From: an uncultured Bacteroides sp.
Lineage (GTDB): Bacteria; Bacteroidota; Bacteroidia; Bacteroidales; Bacteroidaceae
Direction: 5' to 3'
Assembly (NCBI GenBank): GCA_900544675.1
Contig: UQVZ01000004.1
Span: forward strand, 1-64,000
Length of the DNA: 64,000 bases
Shown: piece by piece, positions 7,846 through 15,377 of the stretch
How positions within the stretch are numbered: the first letter of the stretch is position 1
Layout: each line of letters begins with the position of its first letter
Notes under the pieces: model-generated
What the model saw: only the letters and a program-made list of their open reading frames with translations
What the model was told of the DNA's origin: nothing
Database searches by the model: none
Position numbers and translations under genes: made by a program

Positions 7846-8634
7846 TTATTGTTTATTCCCGTTGTTCATTCTTTCCCTCTGTTCGCCTTCCTCCCGTATT
7901 CGCTGCTCGGCAATTTCGCAATAACTCTTGTCGATTTCGAAGCCGATGTAGTGCCGGCCTGTCCGCAGGGCGGCGATGGCGGTCGTCCCGGAGCCGATGC
8001 AGTTGTCCAACACGAGGTCGCCCTCGTCTGTGTAGGTCCGTATCAGGTATTCTATCAGGGCTACTGGCTTCTGTGTGGGGTGGTAGAAGGCTCCCTTGCA
8101 GTGTTCCTTGGGTACGGATACTACCGATGTCGGGTATTTGTCATCGGCTATGCGCACTGGGGCGAGCTTCATGCCACCGTAGCAGCGGTTGGTGAAACCT
8201 TCCGTCTTGCGGCGGTCATGGTTCCGTTTTTCGGGCGGGCACGGGGTCATCTGTGGGTGGTACACCGGCAGTTTCCGGTAGAACACCACGATGTCCTCAT
8301 GCTGGCGCATGGGCATCCGGTTGGCGTTCAGGTGGCCGCTCACCCTGTCCTTGTGCCAGACGAGGTTGTATCTCCACAGCTTGGGCTGTGACAATACCAG
8401 TTCCGCCGTGAACATGCCTTGTGCGAACAGGATGATGGGGCTGTCCGGCTTGGTGATTCTCAGGTACTGCTCCCATAAGGGTGCAAGCGGGATTTTTTGG
8501 TCCCACCGGGCAGCCCCGTTCTGCCGGTTCAGCACGCCGTAAGGCAGATCCGCAATCACGGCATCGACGCTTCGGTCGGCTATCTGCTTCATCCCTTCCA
8601 GGCAGTCCATGTGGTATATCTTGTCTTGCTCCAT
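7846..8634 (-). CDS. Site-specific DNA methyltransferase (beta class) inside the transfer operon
   Basis: 262 residues starting at MEQDK. A catalytic motif IADLPYGVL lies in the N-terminal part and the AdoMet-binding motif DNCIGSGTTAIAA in the C-terminal part. This order defines beta-class N6-adenine or N4-cytosine methyltransferases. No restriction enzyme gene is adjacent, so it is probably an orphan that protects ICE DNA from the recipient's restriction systems (inference). It is coded between traM and traN on the same strand with short gaps, so it is co-expressed with transfer genes. The target sequence cannot be read from the protein. Confidence 0.85.
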   Translation of the reverse strand: MEQDKIYHMDCLEGMKQIADRSVDAVIADLPYGVLNRQNGAARWDQKIPLAPLWEQYLRITKPDSPIILFAQGMFTAELVLSQPKLWRYNLVWHKDRVSGHLNANRMPMRQHEDIVVFYRKLPVYHPQMTPCPPEKRNHDRRKTEGFTNRCYGGMKLAPVRIADDKYPTSVVSVPKEHCKGAFYHPTQKPVALIEYLIRTYTDEGDLVLDNCIGSGTTAIAALRTGRHYIGFEIDKSYCEIAEQRIREEGEQRERMNNGNKQ

Positions 8635-8645
8635 TTTCGTCTTGT

Positions 8646-9797
8646 CTATTGTTTCTGGTTTCCGTTTACTAAATACACGAAGGTGCCGTACTTCAGTTTG
8701 ACCTTGTTCTTCTTGATGGCCTTGCTGATGGCGTTGCTCGTTTTCTGGTAGGCGTTCTGCACGGCCTGCATTCCCCATTGGGCGAGGTTGTTGCCATAGC
8801 CGCCGGTGTTCATGCTCAGGTTGCCCGACATGGCGCTGCTGGCCACGTCCTTGCTCGTCTCCCGGAACTGGCTTTCCGGCACATACAGTCCTTCCAGCCC
8901 GTCGGTGTCGTACAGCGAGAGGCTGACCTTGACCAGCTTGTCACCCACGAGGATGCTGCTGATGCTGCCTTTCACCCTTCCGGAGGAAAAGCCGCTGACC
9001 GTGGCATACAGGTAGGTGCCCTTTCGGAGGGTGCTTCCGTCTATCTCCACATCGTCCAGCAGGCGCAGCCGCACACGCGAGCCGTCCACGGCCTTGATGT
9101 CCTCGTCGATGATGGCCTGGATGAGCTTCGGCTCATCGCTGCTGCGGTCGAGCGTGTGGAAGTAGTCCGAGGATGCCTTGGCTTTCTTCACCACCTCGCT
9201 GGCCTTGTCATTCTCACCGGGAGTTTTCACGGCACGGCTGTCCTCGTCGATGCGGCCCTCTGCCTGCGGTTCCACTGGTGGTACCTCTGTTTGGGCCGTG
9301 TCCTCTTTTGCCGGCGGGGTCACTTCCTGCTGTCCGCGCAGCCTGGCTTCGGCAAGGGCTTTCTCCAGTTCCGCGAGGGCTTCTTCTTCCCGTTTCTTGG
9401 CGTCGGCAGCTTCCGCCGCCATACTCTTTTCCTGTTCGACTTCTCCGAGCAGGGCGATGTCGTCATCGGTGTATTTCGATTCATATTCTTCCTTGTTTTC
9501 ATCGGGTTCGTCCCTTTCAATGTTGTCCACGGCGGTATAGTCCTGTATCCGGCCCCATGATTTTGTCATGTTCTCGTACTTGCTGCCTATGCCGTCCCCG
9601 TTCTTAAGGGTGGCTTCCGGAAGTTCCGGGTTCAGGAACTCGGTGGTCTGCAGCGTGGTGTCCTGCACTTCGGCCTTTTCGGTGCGGAACAGGTCGAAGA
9701 TGAAGTACGACGCGCCGAGCAGCGGCAGGTAGAGGATGGCCGGAAGCATGTACTTCGGTTGCCTGAAATTGATTTTCTCCAATATGCTCATCGTCAT
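8646..9797 (-). CDS. traM: Conjugative transfer protein TraM
   Basis: 383 residues. The start at 9797 overlaps the stop of the upstream gene (ATGA). One transmembrane segment (about 20-37) is followed by an acidic, low-complexity periplasmic region with a Glu/Ala-rich coiled coil (about 105-150) and a conserved C-terminal domain (about 230-383) with DGSRVRLRLLDDVEI and GSISSILVGDK. This is the layout of Bacteroides TraM and resembles VirB10/TrbI proteins, which span from inner to outer membrane. It is flanked by traK and the small TraL-like gene upstream and by the methyltransferase and traN downstream. Confidence 0.8.
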   Translation of the reverse strand: MTMSILEKINFRQPKYMLPAILYLPLLGASYFIFDLFRTEKAEVQDTTLQTTEFLNPELPEATLKNGDGIGSKYENMTKSWGRIQDYTAVDNIERDEPDENKEEYESKYTDDDIALLGEVEQEKSMAAEAADAKKREEEALAELEKALAEARLRGQQEVTPPAKEDTAQTEVPPVEPQAEGRIDEDSRAVKTPGENDKASEVVKKAKASSDYFHTLDRSSDEPKLIQAIIDEDIKAVDGSRVRLRLLDDVEIDGSTLRKGTYLYATVSGFSSGRVKGSISSILVGDKLVKVSLSLYDTDGLEGLYVPESQFRETSKDVASSAMSGNLSMNTGGYGNNLAQWGMQAVQNAYQKTSNAISKAIKKNKVKLKYGTFVYLVNGNQKQ

Positions 9798-10150
9798 TGT
9801 TCTTTTGGTGGTTGTACATACAGCTCGGATGACCGGTGCCTTTCCCGCAGGATGCTGTCCTGCATCTCGGTGGCTGTCCGCTTTACGGGTTGACGGTGGT
9901 ACACGACGGTCAGCCGGTAGATGTTCCATGCCAGCCCTGCGGCGACGAAGGCAAATACGATGACAAGGAACAGGGTGCGGTGCACGTTGGCAAAGCCCTG
10001 CACCTTGGCGGCCGCCTTGTCTATCCGGGTCGCCTTGGCGAACCTGCGCCCGGCATTCACCTCCCGCTCGTAGCGTTCCTTGTATTTCGGGTCGTTCCTG
10101 TCCGGCATCTTCTCGCCGAGCAGCATGCGTCTGAATCCTTTGATGTTCAT
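9794..10150 (-). CDS. Small single-pass membrane protein, TraL position
   Basis: 118 residues, very basic in the first 50 residues, with one transmembrane helix at about 58-77. It lies between traK and traM, where traL sits in CTnDOT-type operons, and its stop overlaps the traM start. Sequence alone does not identify it; the traL equivalence rests on position, size and topology. Confidence 0.6.
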   Translation of the reverse strand: MNIKGFRRMLLGEKMPDRNDPKYKERYEREVNAGRRFAKATRIDKAAAKVQGFANVHRTLFLVIVFAFVAAGLAWNIYRLTVVYHRQPVKRTATEMQDSILRERHRSSELYVQPPKEQ

Positions 10151-10163
10151 GGTCGTTCCTCCT

Positions 10164-10778
10164 TTAATAGTTGTTCTTTGTCTTCTGCTCGATGTCCTTG
10201 TTCAGCAGCGTGCGCCAGTTCACGATGAGCAGCCCGTGCGGGTTGTTCTCCGTGCGCGGCACCCGTTTGAGCTGTCCGGCTGTGACCAGTTCGCGCATCA
10301 GGATGTTGCTCCGGCGTTCGATGCGCTGCCGTCCGTAGTAGGTGAACTCCATTTTGGCTGCATCGAATCGGATGCTGTCGCAGAAGATGGAGAACACCGC
10401 GCTCGTTCCGAGAATGTTGCTGTAGAAACCTTTCTCTTTGAGCGTATTATATTGTGCCAGTCCGGTCTCGTCCACCAGGTACATGGCCTTCTCCATCGTG
10501 TAACGGATGTACTTGTCATCCGGCGCAAGGGTGAAAAAGTAATGGTGGAACATTTCGACATGGCTCTTGGCCTCGACATCGAGCGTTTCGTCCATCGTGG
10601 TCTGGCTGACTAATATCGGCACGTTGCCGTCCAGCACATAGACTTTCTTGTGCGCGTCCGCGACCATTGTCCGGGCAGTCCAGATGCTCGACACGCTGAT
10701 GATGACGCATCCCACAAGGAAAGCCGTGCAGACGATGCCTGTCAGCCTGATTTTGTTCTCCAGATTCTTTATGACCAT
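10164..10778 (-). CDS. traK: Conjugative transfer protein TraK
   Basis: 204 residues with an N-terminal transmembrane helix (about 12-32) and a soluble domain containing AKSHVEMFHHYFFTLAPDD and a basic C-terminal strand region. These are hallmarks of Bacteroides TraK, a VirB8-like inner-membrane component. It overlaps the preceding gene by 10 bases and precedes the TraL-like gene and traM. Confidence 0.8.
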   Translation of the reverse strand: MVIKNLENKIRLTGIVCTAFLVGCVIISVSSIWTARTMVADAHKKVYVLDGNVPILVSQTTMDETLDVEAKSHVEMFHHYFFTLAPDDKYIRYTMEKAMYLVDETGLAQYNTLKEKGFYSNILGTSAVFSIFCDSIRFDAAKMEFTYYGRQRIERRSNILMRELVTAGQLKRVPRTENNPHGLLIVNWRTLLNKDIEQKTKNNY

Positions 10779-11179
10779 TGCCTGCCTCTTTTTTCGCTGT
10801 TCAACCTACGTACATATTCGTCATGCAGCATGGGGATGATGCAGTCCTGCAGCTCGTCCAGCAGAGGGTCGAAATGTTCGGAGAAGACATGGGTGTAATG
10901 CCCCTGCATGAACACATGCACGAACACCCACCAGATGCCGCGTCTGCGCTTGTGCGGGTTCCTGCAAAGCCTTGCCAGATGCAGGCGGTAGGCGAGGTAT
11001 TCCACAAGGGGCGAGATGTACCGGTCGTCACACTCGAAACCTTCGTCGAGTTCCTCGTACTTCCGGTCAAGCGTATGGTTCTCCGGCACTTCCGTAATCT
11101 CTTCCTGCATCCGTTTCTCGGCATACCGGCGGAAATTCTCGTCCGCCAGCCATTTCTCGATTCTTTTCTTGGTTTTCAT
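10769..11179 (-). CDS. Unknown acidic-basic protein between traJ and traK
   Basis: 136 residues with no signal peptide or clear membrane segment. It is rich in charged residues and has a central stretch PHKRRRGIWWVFVHVF. It lies between traJ and traK and overlaps traK by 10 bases, so it is probably co-translated with it. I do not recognise the family. Position suggests a cytoplasmic or membrane-associated accessory of the transfer channel. Confidence 0.6.
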   Translation of the reverse strand: MKTKKRIEKWLADENFRRYAEKRMQEEITEVPENHTLDRKYEELDEGFECDDRYISPLVEYLAYRLHLARLCRNPHKRRRGIWWVFVHVFMQGHYTHVFSEHFDPLLDELQDCIIPMLHDEYVRRLNSEKRGRQWS

Positions 11180-11229
11180 ATCCTTTTTGTTTTATGATTG
11201 ATGATAGTTCTTAATGGGTCAGAGTTTCC

Positions 11230-12238
11230 TTATCGCGTCATGGTTCCGATGGCGCCCGTGGCTGTCATCTTCGCCTGTTGTGCCACGCCCTCACCGAAGT
11301 TACGGGTCGAGAAGGCGGTGTCTCCCTCCGGTATCATCCATGCGGCCAAATCCGGCACAAGGTTCAGGCATTTCAATGCCATGATGCTCGCCGCCATCAG
11401 GTAGCCGGCGGAGAAGAACGAGTTCTGCAGGTAGGCGGCCATCGTCTGCTCGCTCGCCGTTATCGCCGTCAGGTTCTCCACCTGGATGCACAGCACGATG
11501 TCGAACAGGAGCAATACGTAGAAGCCCACGAAGTAGAGCATCGCCCCGTAGAAGTGTACCGTCAGATACCTCGTGAGCCACTTCGCCCACGCGCCTTCCC
11601 ATTTGGGCAGCAGGCTGAAAGCCCACTGTATTGGCCCGAATATCGTCAGCATCCCCAGCAGGATCTGCTGGCAGTATATCGTCGCCCACCACCCGATACG
11701 GAACACCACAAGGGCGATGAGCATGATGATTTTGTCGATGCCCACGACGATGCCGGAGGTCAGCGAGGTGAACCACAGCTTGGCCGCGTCTTTCTCCATG
11801 CTGGTCACTTCGTCCACGCCGGTCTGTTCCATCGTGGCCTCTATCAGGTTCGGGTCGGATGTTCCGGTATGGGCCACGTCCGCCTGCGCCTGTAGGCTGG
11901 TGTACATCGTGTCCCTGACAAAGATGAGTTCCTGCGCTTCCTCGAACTTGTCGCTGATTTGCGCGGCTTCCGCCTGATAGAGGTCGTGGGTGTACGAGCC
12001 GATGCAGTTCGGGATGTAGGACAGGAAGTCCAGGAAGCACCAGTTGCTGCCGCTGCCTGCCATGCCCGTATCTGCCGGAGGATACCACCAGCACAGCACA
12101 AGCGACACAGCCAGCGGTCTGAACAGTTTCATTATGTCCAGAGGCTCGTGCTTGACCATCATCTTGTAGGCCATGCCCGCCGTCATGATGATGGCGAACA
12201 GGGCGGCGAGTGCCATGCACATCTGCAGGATCCACCAG
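11230..12238 (-). pseudogene. traJ: traJ 3' part, separated from its 5' end by the inner element
   Basis: The frame from 12231 (codons I-L-Q-M) to 11230 encodes the last 333 residues of a TraJ-type polytopic membrane protein with several hydrophobic segments, a VirB6-like role. The 5' 44 codons lie 19.3 kb away at 31565-31696. Joining both parts through one copy of the shared core restores one frame of 377 residues, with GPFWW followed by ILQM. An internal ATG at 12222 could start a truncated 330-residue protein, but no good ribosome binding site is evident. The gene is called interrupted rather than decayed because no other lesion is visible. Confidence 0.85.
12232..12238. other. Left attachment core of the inner element
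   Basis: The 7-bp sequence CCACCAG is found here and at 31565-31571, once at each junction between traJ and the inserted DNA. Deleting everything between the two copies restores the traJ frame. Immediately inside the element the sequence continues as TAACCACCA, a near copy of the right-junction sequence TAACCACCAG. Confidence 0.8.
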
Positions 12239-12387
12239 TAACCACCAATTATTACAGATGGGTAAAAACATAGGAAACCAAATATAACAAAATAGGCTAA
12301 ATCGCACTGATTTATAGTTGGTTATGAATAAAGTCCGATTTTTGATTAGACCGTTATATTTGCCTAAATTGAGATATTTTCGCGCGC

Positions 12388-12408
12388 TTTTTGTCCCGTT
12401 TTTGTCCC
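12388..12408. repeat. Left arm-type repeat of the inner element
   Basis: The 20-mer TTTTGTCCCGTTTTTGTCCC (12389-12408) is repeated exactly at 31458-31477. It contains two GTCCC half-sites in the same orientation. It lies between the left core and the first integrase gene. Related GTCCC motifs flank the integrase of the outer ICE, which supports an arm-site role. Confidence 0.65.
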
Positions 12409-12417
12409 TTTTGGATT

Positions 12418-12425
12418 TATCTTTG
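12418..12425 (+). promoter_or_regulatory. Probable promoter of the tandem integrases
   Basis: TATCTTTG fits the -7 consensus TAnnTTTG and lies 68 bases before the first integrase start. The nearest TTTG elements fall inside the arm-type repeat at non-ideal spacing, so integrase binding there could repress its own promoter (inference). Confidence 0.45.
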
Positions 12426-12493
12426 CGAAGTGCATAAGTGACTGATAAACAATATAGTAACAAATCCAAGAATCGGATAATACAGAAAATAAA

Positions 12494-13657
12494 ATGGGAC
12501 GAAAGAAGAAAGAAATCAAAATGAAAGAGCCTGTCCGCATACGCGAGAAGAGGCTCAACGACGGCAATGTAAGTCTGTATCTCGACATGTATTACATGGG
12601 TGCAAGGAAAAAGGAGGGGCTGAAGCTCTACCTCATTCCGGAAGTGAACGCTGCCGCCAAATTACAGAACCGGAATACGCTCAAGCTTGCCGAGCAAATC
12701 AAGGCGGAGCGTATTCTCGACATTCAGCAACATGGACTTGTAAATTGGGAGAGCGTGAAAAAGGGGCGGATGACGCTTGCCGCATGGGTGGAGAAGTACA
12801 CGAAAGATGAGAACGGCCTTACTCCTGCAAGCATGAGGTCGAAACGGAACGCGCAGGCAAGGGTGGAACAATACCTATTATATATAGGGAAGCCCAATCT
12901 TGCATTGAAAGAGGTGGACAAGGATTTCTGTAAGGGCTTCATCGCCTTCTTAAAGACCTGCACTTTCAATAACGGGAAAAAGACATTGGGCAGCACCACC
13001 TGCCGTATCTTCATGAATCGTTTAGCTGCCGCCTTGAACATGGCTGTCCGTGAGGGGCTGATTGACAACAACCCGTTCAAGCTGTTGGACGCAAAGGAGA
13101 AACCGCAAAAGAAAAGCGCCATGCGCGAGTTTCTGACCATAGAGGAACTGCGGACGCTGATTGCCACGCCGTGCCGCTATGAGATTGTAAAAAAGGCTTT
13201 CCTGTTTTCTTGTTTTACAGGCTTGCGGTACAGCGACATGATGGCATTGAAGTGGAACGAGATACACAAGGCGGCTGACGGTAAGACGCTCTACATCGAG
13301 CATGAGCAGGTAAAGACCAAGAACATGGTGACGATACCGCTTTCCAACGAGGCCTTGAAATGGATGCCAAGAAAGTCGAAAGGGGACGAAAGAGTGTTCC
13401 ACCAACTCCGTATCACCTCTACCACGGTTGAAGTGGTGTTGGGCGAATGGATGCAGGAGGCCGGAATACAGAAGCACATCACCTATCATTGCTCACGGCA
13501 TACGGCGGCAACCCTGTTGCTAACCCTCGGCGCAGACCTCTATACAGTGAGCAAGATTCTCGGACACCGGAGCATAAGGATGACGGAAGTCTATGCCAAG
13601 ATAGTGGACAAAAAGAAAATCGAGACGATGAACCTCGTGAACAATATGTTTGTATAA
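12494..13657 (+). CDS. Tyrosine recombinase (integrase 1 of the inner element)
   Basis: 387 residues with the phage-integrase fold typical of Bacteroides elements: an N-terminal arm-binding domain (about 10-75), a SAM-like core-binding domain (about 90-190) and a catalytic domain. The catalytic residues are visible as R245 (FTGLRYSDM), H332 and R335 (HCSRH), H358 (LGHRS) and the nucleophile Y367 (TEVYAKI). It should cut at the CCACCAG core. Its stop overlaps the next integrase gene by 8 bases, so both proteins are made together. Confidence 0.92.
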   Translation: MGRKKKEIKMKEPVRIREKRLNDGNVSLYLDMYYMGARKKEGLKLYLIPEVNAAAKLQNRNTLKLAEQIKAERILDIQQHGLVNWESVKKGRMTLAAWVEKYTKDENGLTPASMRSKRNAQARVEQYLLYIGKPNLALKEVDKDFCKGFIAFLKTCTFNNGKKTLGSTTCRIFMNRLAAALNMAVREGLIDNNPFKLLDAKEKPQKKSAMREFLTIEELRTLIATPCRYEIVKKAFLFSCFTGLRYSDMMALKWNEIHKAADGKTLYIEHEQVKTKNMVTIPLSNEALKWMPRKSKGDERVFHQLRITSTTVEVVLGEWMQEAGIQKHITYHCSRHTAATLLLTLGADLYTVSKILGHRSIRMTEVYAKIVDKKKIETMNLVNNMFV

Positions 13658-14846
13658 CTTAAAAATAGAAAGGAAGAATTTTATGAAAGTAGAAATCAAA
13701 GCAAGAATGTTGACAGCCGGAAACCGTAGCCTTTATTTGGAGTATTACGAAACCGGCTTCCGCAAGAGGGAGAACCTGCACCTGTACCTTATCCCCGATG
13801 ACGCTCCCAATGCAAGAAAACTCAACGAACAAACCTTGCGAAAGGCACAGGAGATACAGGCACAGCGCATCCTTACACCTCCGTCTTTCGAGAAGAAGGA
13901 AAAGAGGGAAGAAAACGAACAGACCAAGACCATGACCATGACTTGGCTTGGGTGGTGCGATGACTATGTGCGTTGTGCCATGACAGATGGAAACTGTAAA
14001 AAAATGATACAACATAAGGATGTTGTGCGCAGGCGGATTGAAGCCTATTTGAAACGTGCAAAGAAAACGGATGTCTTGCTGAAAGATGTGGACAGGGATT
14101 TGGTAAGCGGCCTGTTCGGGTATATGCGAAGTTATCGTAACCGTAAGCAAATAAGGACGAATGGCGGCAGGCTGGCCGCTTATACCCTCGTGCTGTTCGA
14201 AGAGACAGTAAAGGCCATTTTCAACAAGGCGGTGCGTGACGGTCTGATTGCGTACAACCCTATTCAAGACTTATCCAAAGAAGAACGCTTTCATGCGCCG
14301 GACAAGCACCGTGAATACCTGACGGCTGACGAACTGAAACGTTTTCTCTCGGTAGAACCGCAAACCTTTATGGAAGAAGTCGTGCAGAGGGCTTTCGGCT
14401 TTTCCTGCATGACGGGGCTTCGGCTCGGTGATATGCAACGGTTGCGCTGGAGCGACATCAAGGACGTAAACGGCGTGCTGATGGTTTCCCTTATCCAACA
14501 CAAGACCAAGAGGCCTGTCGCCGTGCCGCTTAACGCTTTAGCCATCTCGCTACTTCCTCCAAGACCTGAGGATGGCAAGGATGGTATTATTTTCCCGTTG
14601 GTGAAGAAACCAGATAACGTGGCAAAGTACGTGCGCCGCATAAAGAACAAGGCAGGGATAGAAAAAGACTTCACTTACCACAGCAGCCGTCATTCGGCGG
14701 CAACACTGGCGATAACGGCAGGAGCAGAGCTATACTCTGTCAGCAAGATTTTGGGTCATGGCAGCATCGCATCCACGCAAGTTTACGCAAAGGTGAATAT
14801 GGAGAAAAAGGTTGAAGCGATGAACCTGACAAACGGTGTGTTCTAA
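13650..14846 (+). CDS. Tyrosine recombinase (integrase 2 of the inner element)
   Basis: 398 residues of the same architecture as the preceding integrase, with catalytic motifs SCMTGLRLGDM, HSSRHSAATL, LGHGS and TQVYAKV. The two proteins share layout but are clearly diverged, so this is not a recent duplication. Tandem integrases may act as a heteromeric recombinase or handle integration and excision separately. A start codon ATG at 13683 gives a more usual N terminus (MKVEIKARM) after the purine-rich GGAAG, so the true protein is probably 387 residues. Confidence 0.9.
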   Translation: MYNLKIERKNFMKVEIKARMLTAGNRSLYLEYYETGFRKRENLHLYLIPDDAPNARKLNEQTLRKAQEIQAQRILTPPSFEKKEKREENEQTKTMTMTWLGWCDDYVRCAMTDGNCKKMIQHKDVVRRRIEAYLKRAKKTDVLLKDVDRDLVSGLFGYMRSYRNRKQIRTNGGRLAAYTLVLFEETVKAIFNKAVRDGLIAYNPIQDLSKEERFHAPDKHREYLTADELKRFLSVEPQTFMEEVVQRAFGFSCMTGLRLGDMQRLRWSDIKDVNGVLMVSLIQHKTKRPVAVPLNALAISLLPPRPEDGKDGIIFPLVKKPDNVAKYVRRIKNKAGIEKDFTYHSSRHSAATLAITAGAELYSVSKILGHGSIASTQVYAKVNMEKKVEAMNLTNGVF

Positions 14847-14860
14847 CTTGAATGATAGTT

Positions 14861-14939
14861 CAAACAGGGGGTGTTGAAATGACATCCCCCTATGTTTGAA
14901 GTGGAAGTTGTTTAGGGGGCGCTAAATCAACGCCCCCTA
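14861..14939 (+). terminator. Two hairpins after the integrase pair
   Basis: A first imperfect hairpin pairs CAAACAGGGGGTG (from 14861) with CATCCCCCTATGTTTG (ending 14898). A second, perfect one has arms TAGGGGGCG (14913-14921) and CGCCCCCTA (14931-14939). Neither is followed by a strong T run, but their place 15-90 bases after the integrase stop and before the restriction operon promoter fits transcription separation. Confidence 0.5.
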
Positions 14940-15019
14940 TAATGTTTCAAATTTATGGAGAAGAAAAACATTTTTGCAAAAACACAACTCGTTGGTTGTG
15001 CTTTCTTGAATATTTGTAT

Positions 15020-15027
15020 TACCTTTG
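15020..15027 (+). promoter_or_regulatory. Promoter of the restriction-modification operon
   Basis: TACCTTTG matches the -7 consensus; a TTG about 21 bases upstream may serve as the -33 element. The first gene, a helix-turn-helix regulator, starts at 15056. All following genes to hsdS run on the same strand with short gaps, so this probably drives the whole operon. Confidence 0.55.
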
Positions 15028-15055
15028 CATTCAGACAAGATAAGGTAATCTTTCA

Positions 15056-15355
15056 ATGAATACAACGACAGATAAAATGCCTTGTATGGCTTTGGAAGCT
15101 GTAAGGCAGGAAACTGATGTGAAACAGGATAAAAAGGATTGGGCGGAATATTCGCAGTTGATTGCCACCGCCATGTCAAAACGGATGACGGAACTCGGTT
15201 TGACGCAACAGATGCTTGCCGAAAAGATGAACTGCACCCAGCAATACATATCCAAAGTGCTGAAAGGCAAAAAGAATATGTCGTTGGAAACCATCTGTAA
15301 GATAGAAAACGCATTGGGCATTGAGATTATCAGAAGTCTGAACGATAATAAGTAA
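15056..15355 (+). CDS. XRE/Cro-type helix-turn-helix regulator heading the RM operon
   Basis: 99 residues; the HTH_3 fold spans about residues 35-95 with the motif LTQQMLAEKMNCTQQYISKV. It lies 22 bases upstream of hsdR. A small XRE protein at the head of a restriction operon usually acts as a controller that delays restriction until methylation is complete, or simply represses the operon. The first 30 residues are unstructured in appearance, and a later start (MSKRMTELG) is possible but lacks a clear ribosome binding site. Confidence 0.75.
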   Translation: MNTTTDKMPCMALEAVRQETDVKQDKKDWAEYSQLIATAMSKRMTELGLTQQMLAEKMNCTQQYISKVLKGKKNMSLETICKIENALGIEIIRSLNDNK

Positions 15356-15377
15356 CACAAAAAGGCAGAACAGGAAT

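Noticed and set aside
12269..12469. Extended upstream frame joined to traJ through LLVDPADV
   Set aside because: This frame is out of phase with the TraJ membrane protein; the correct phase through the core gives WWILQM.
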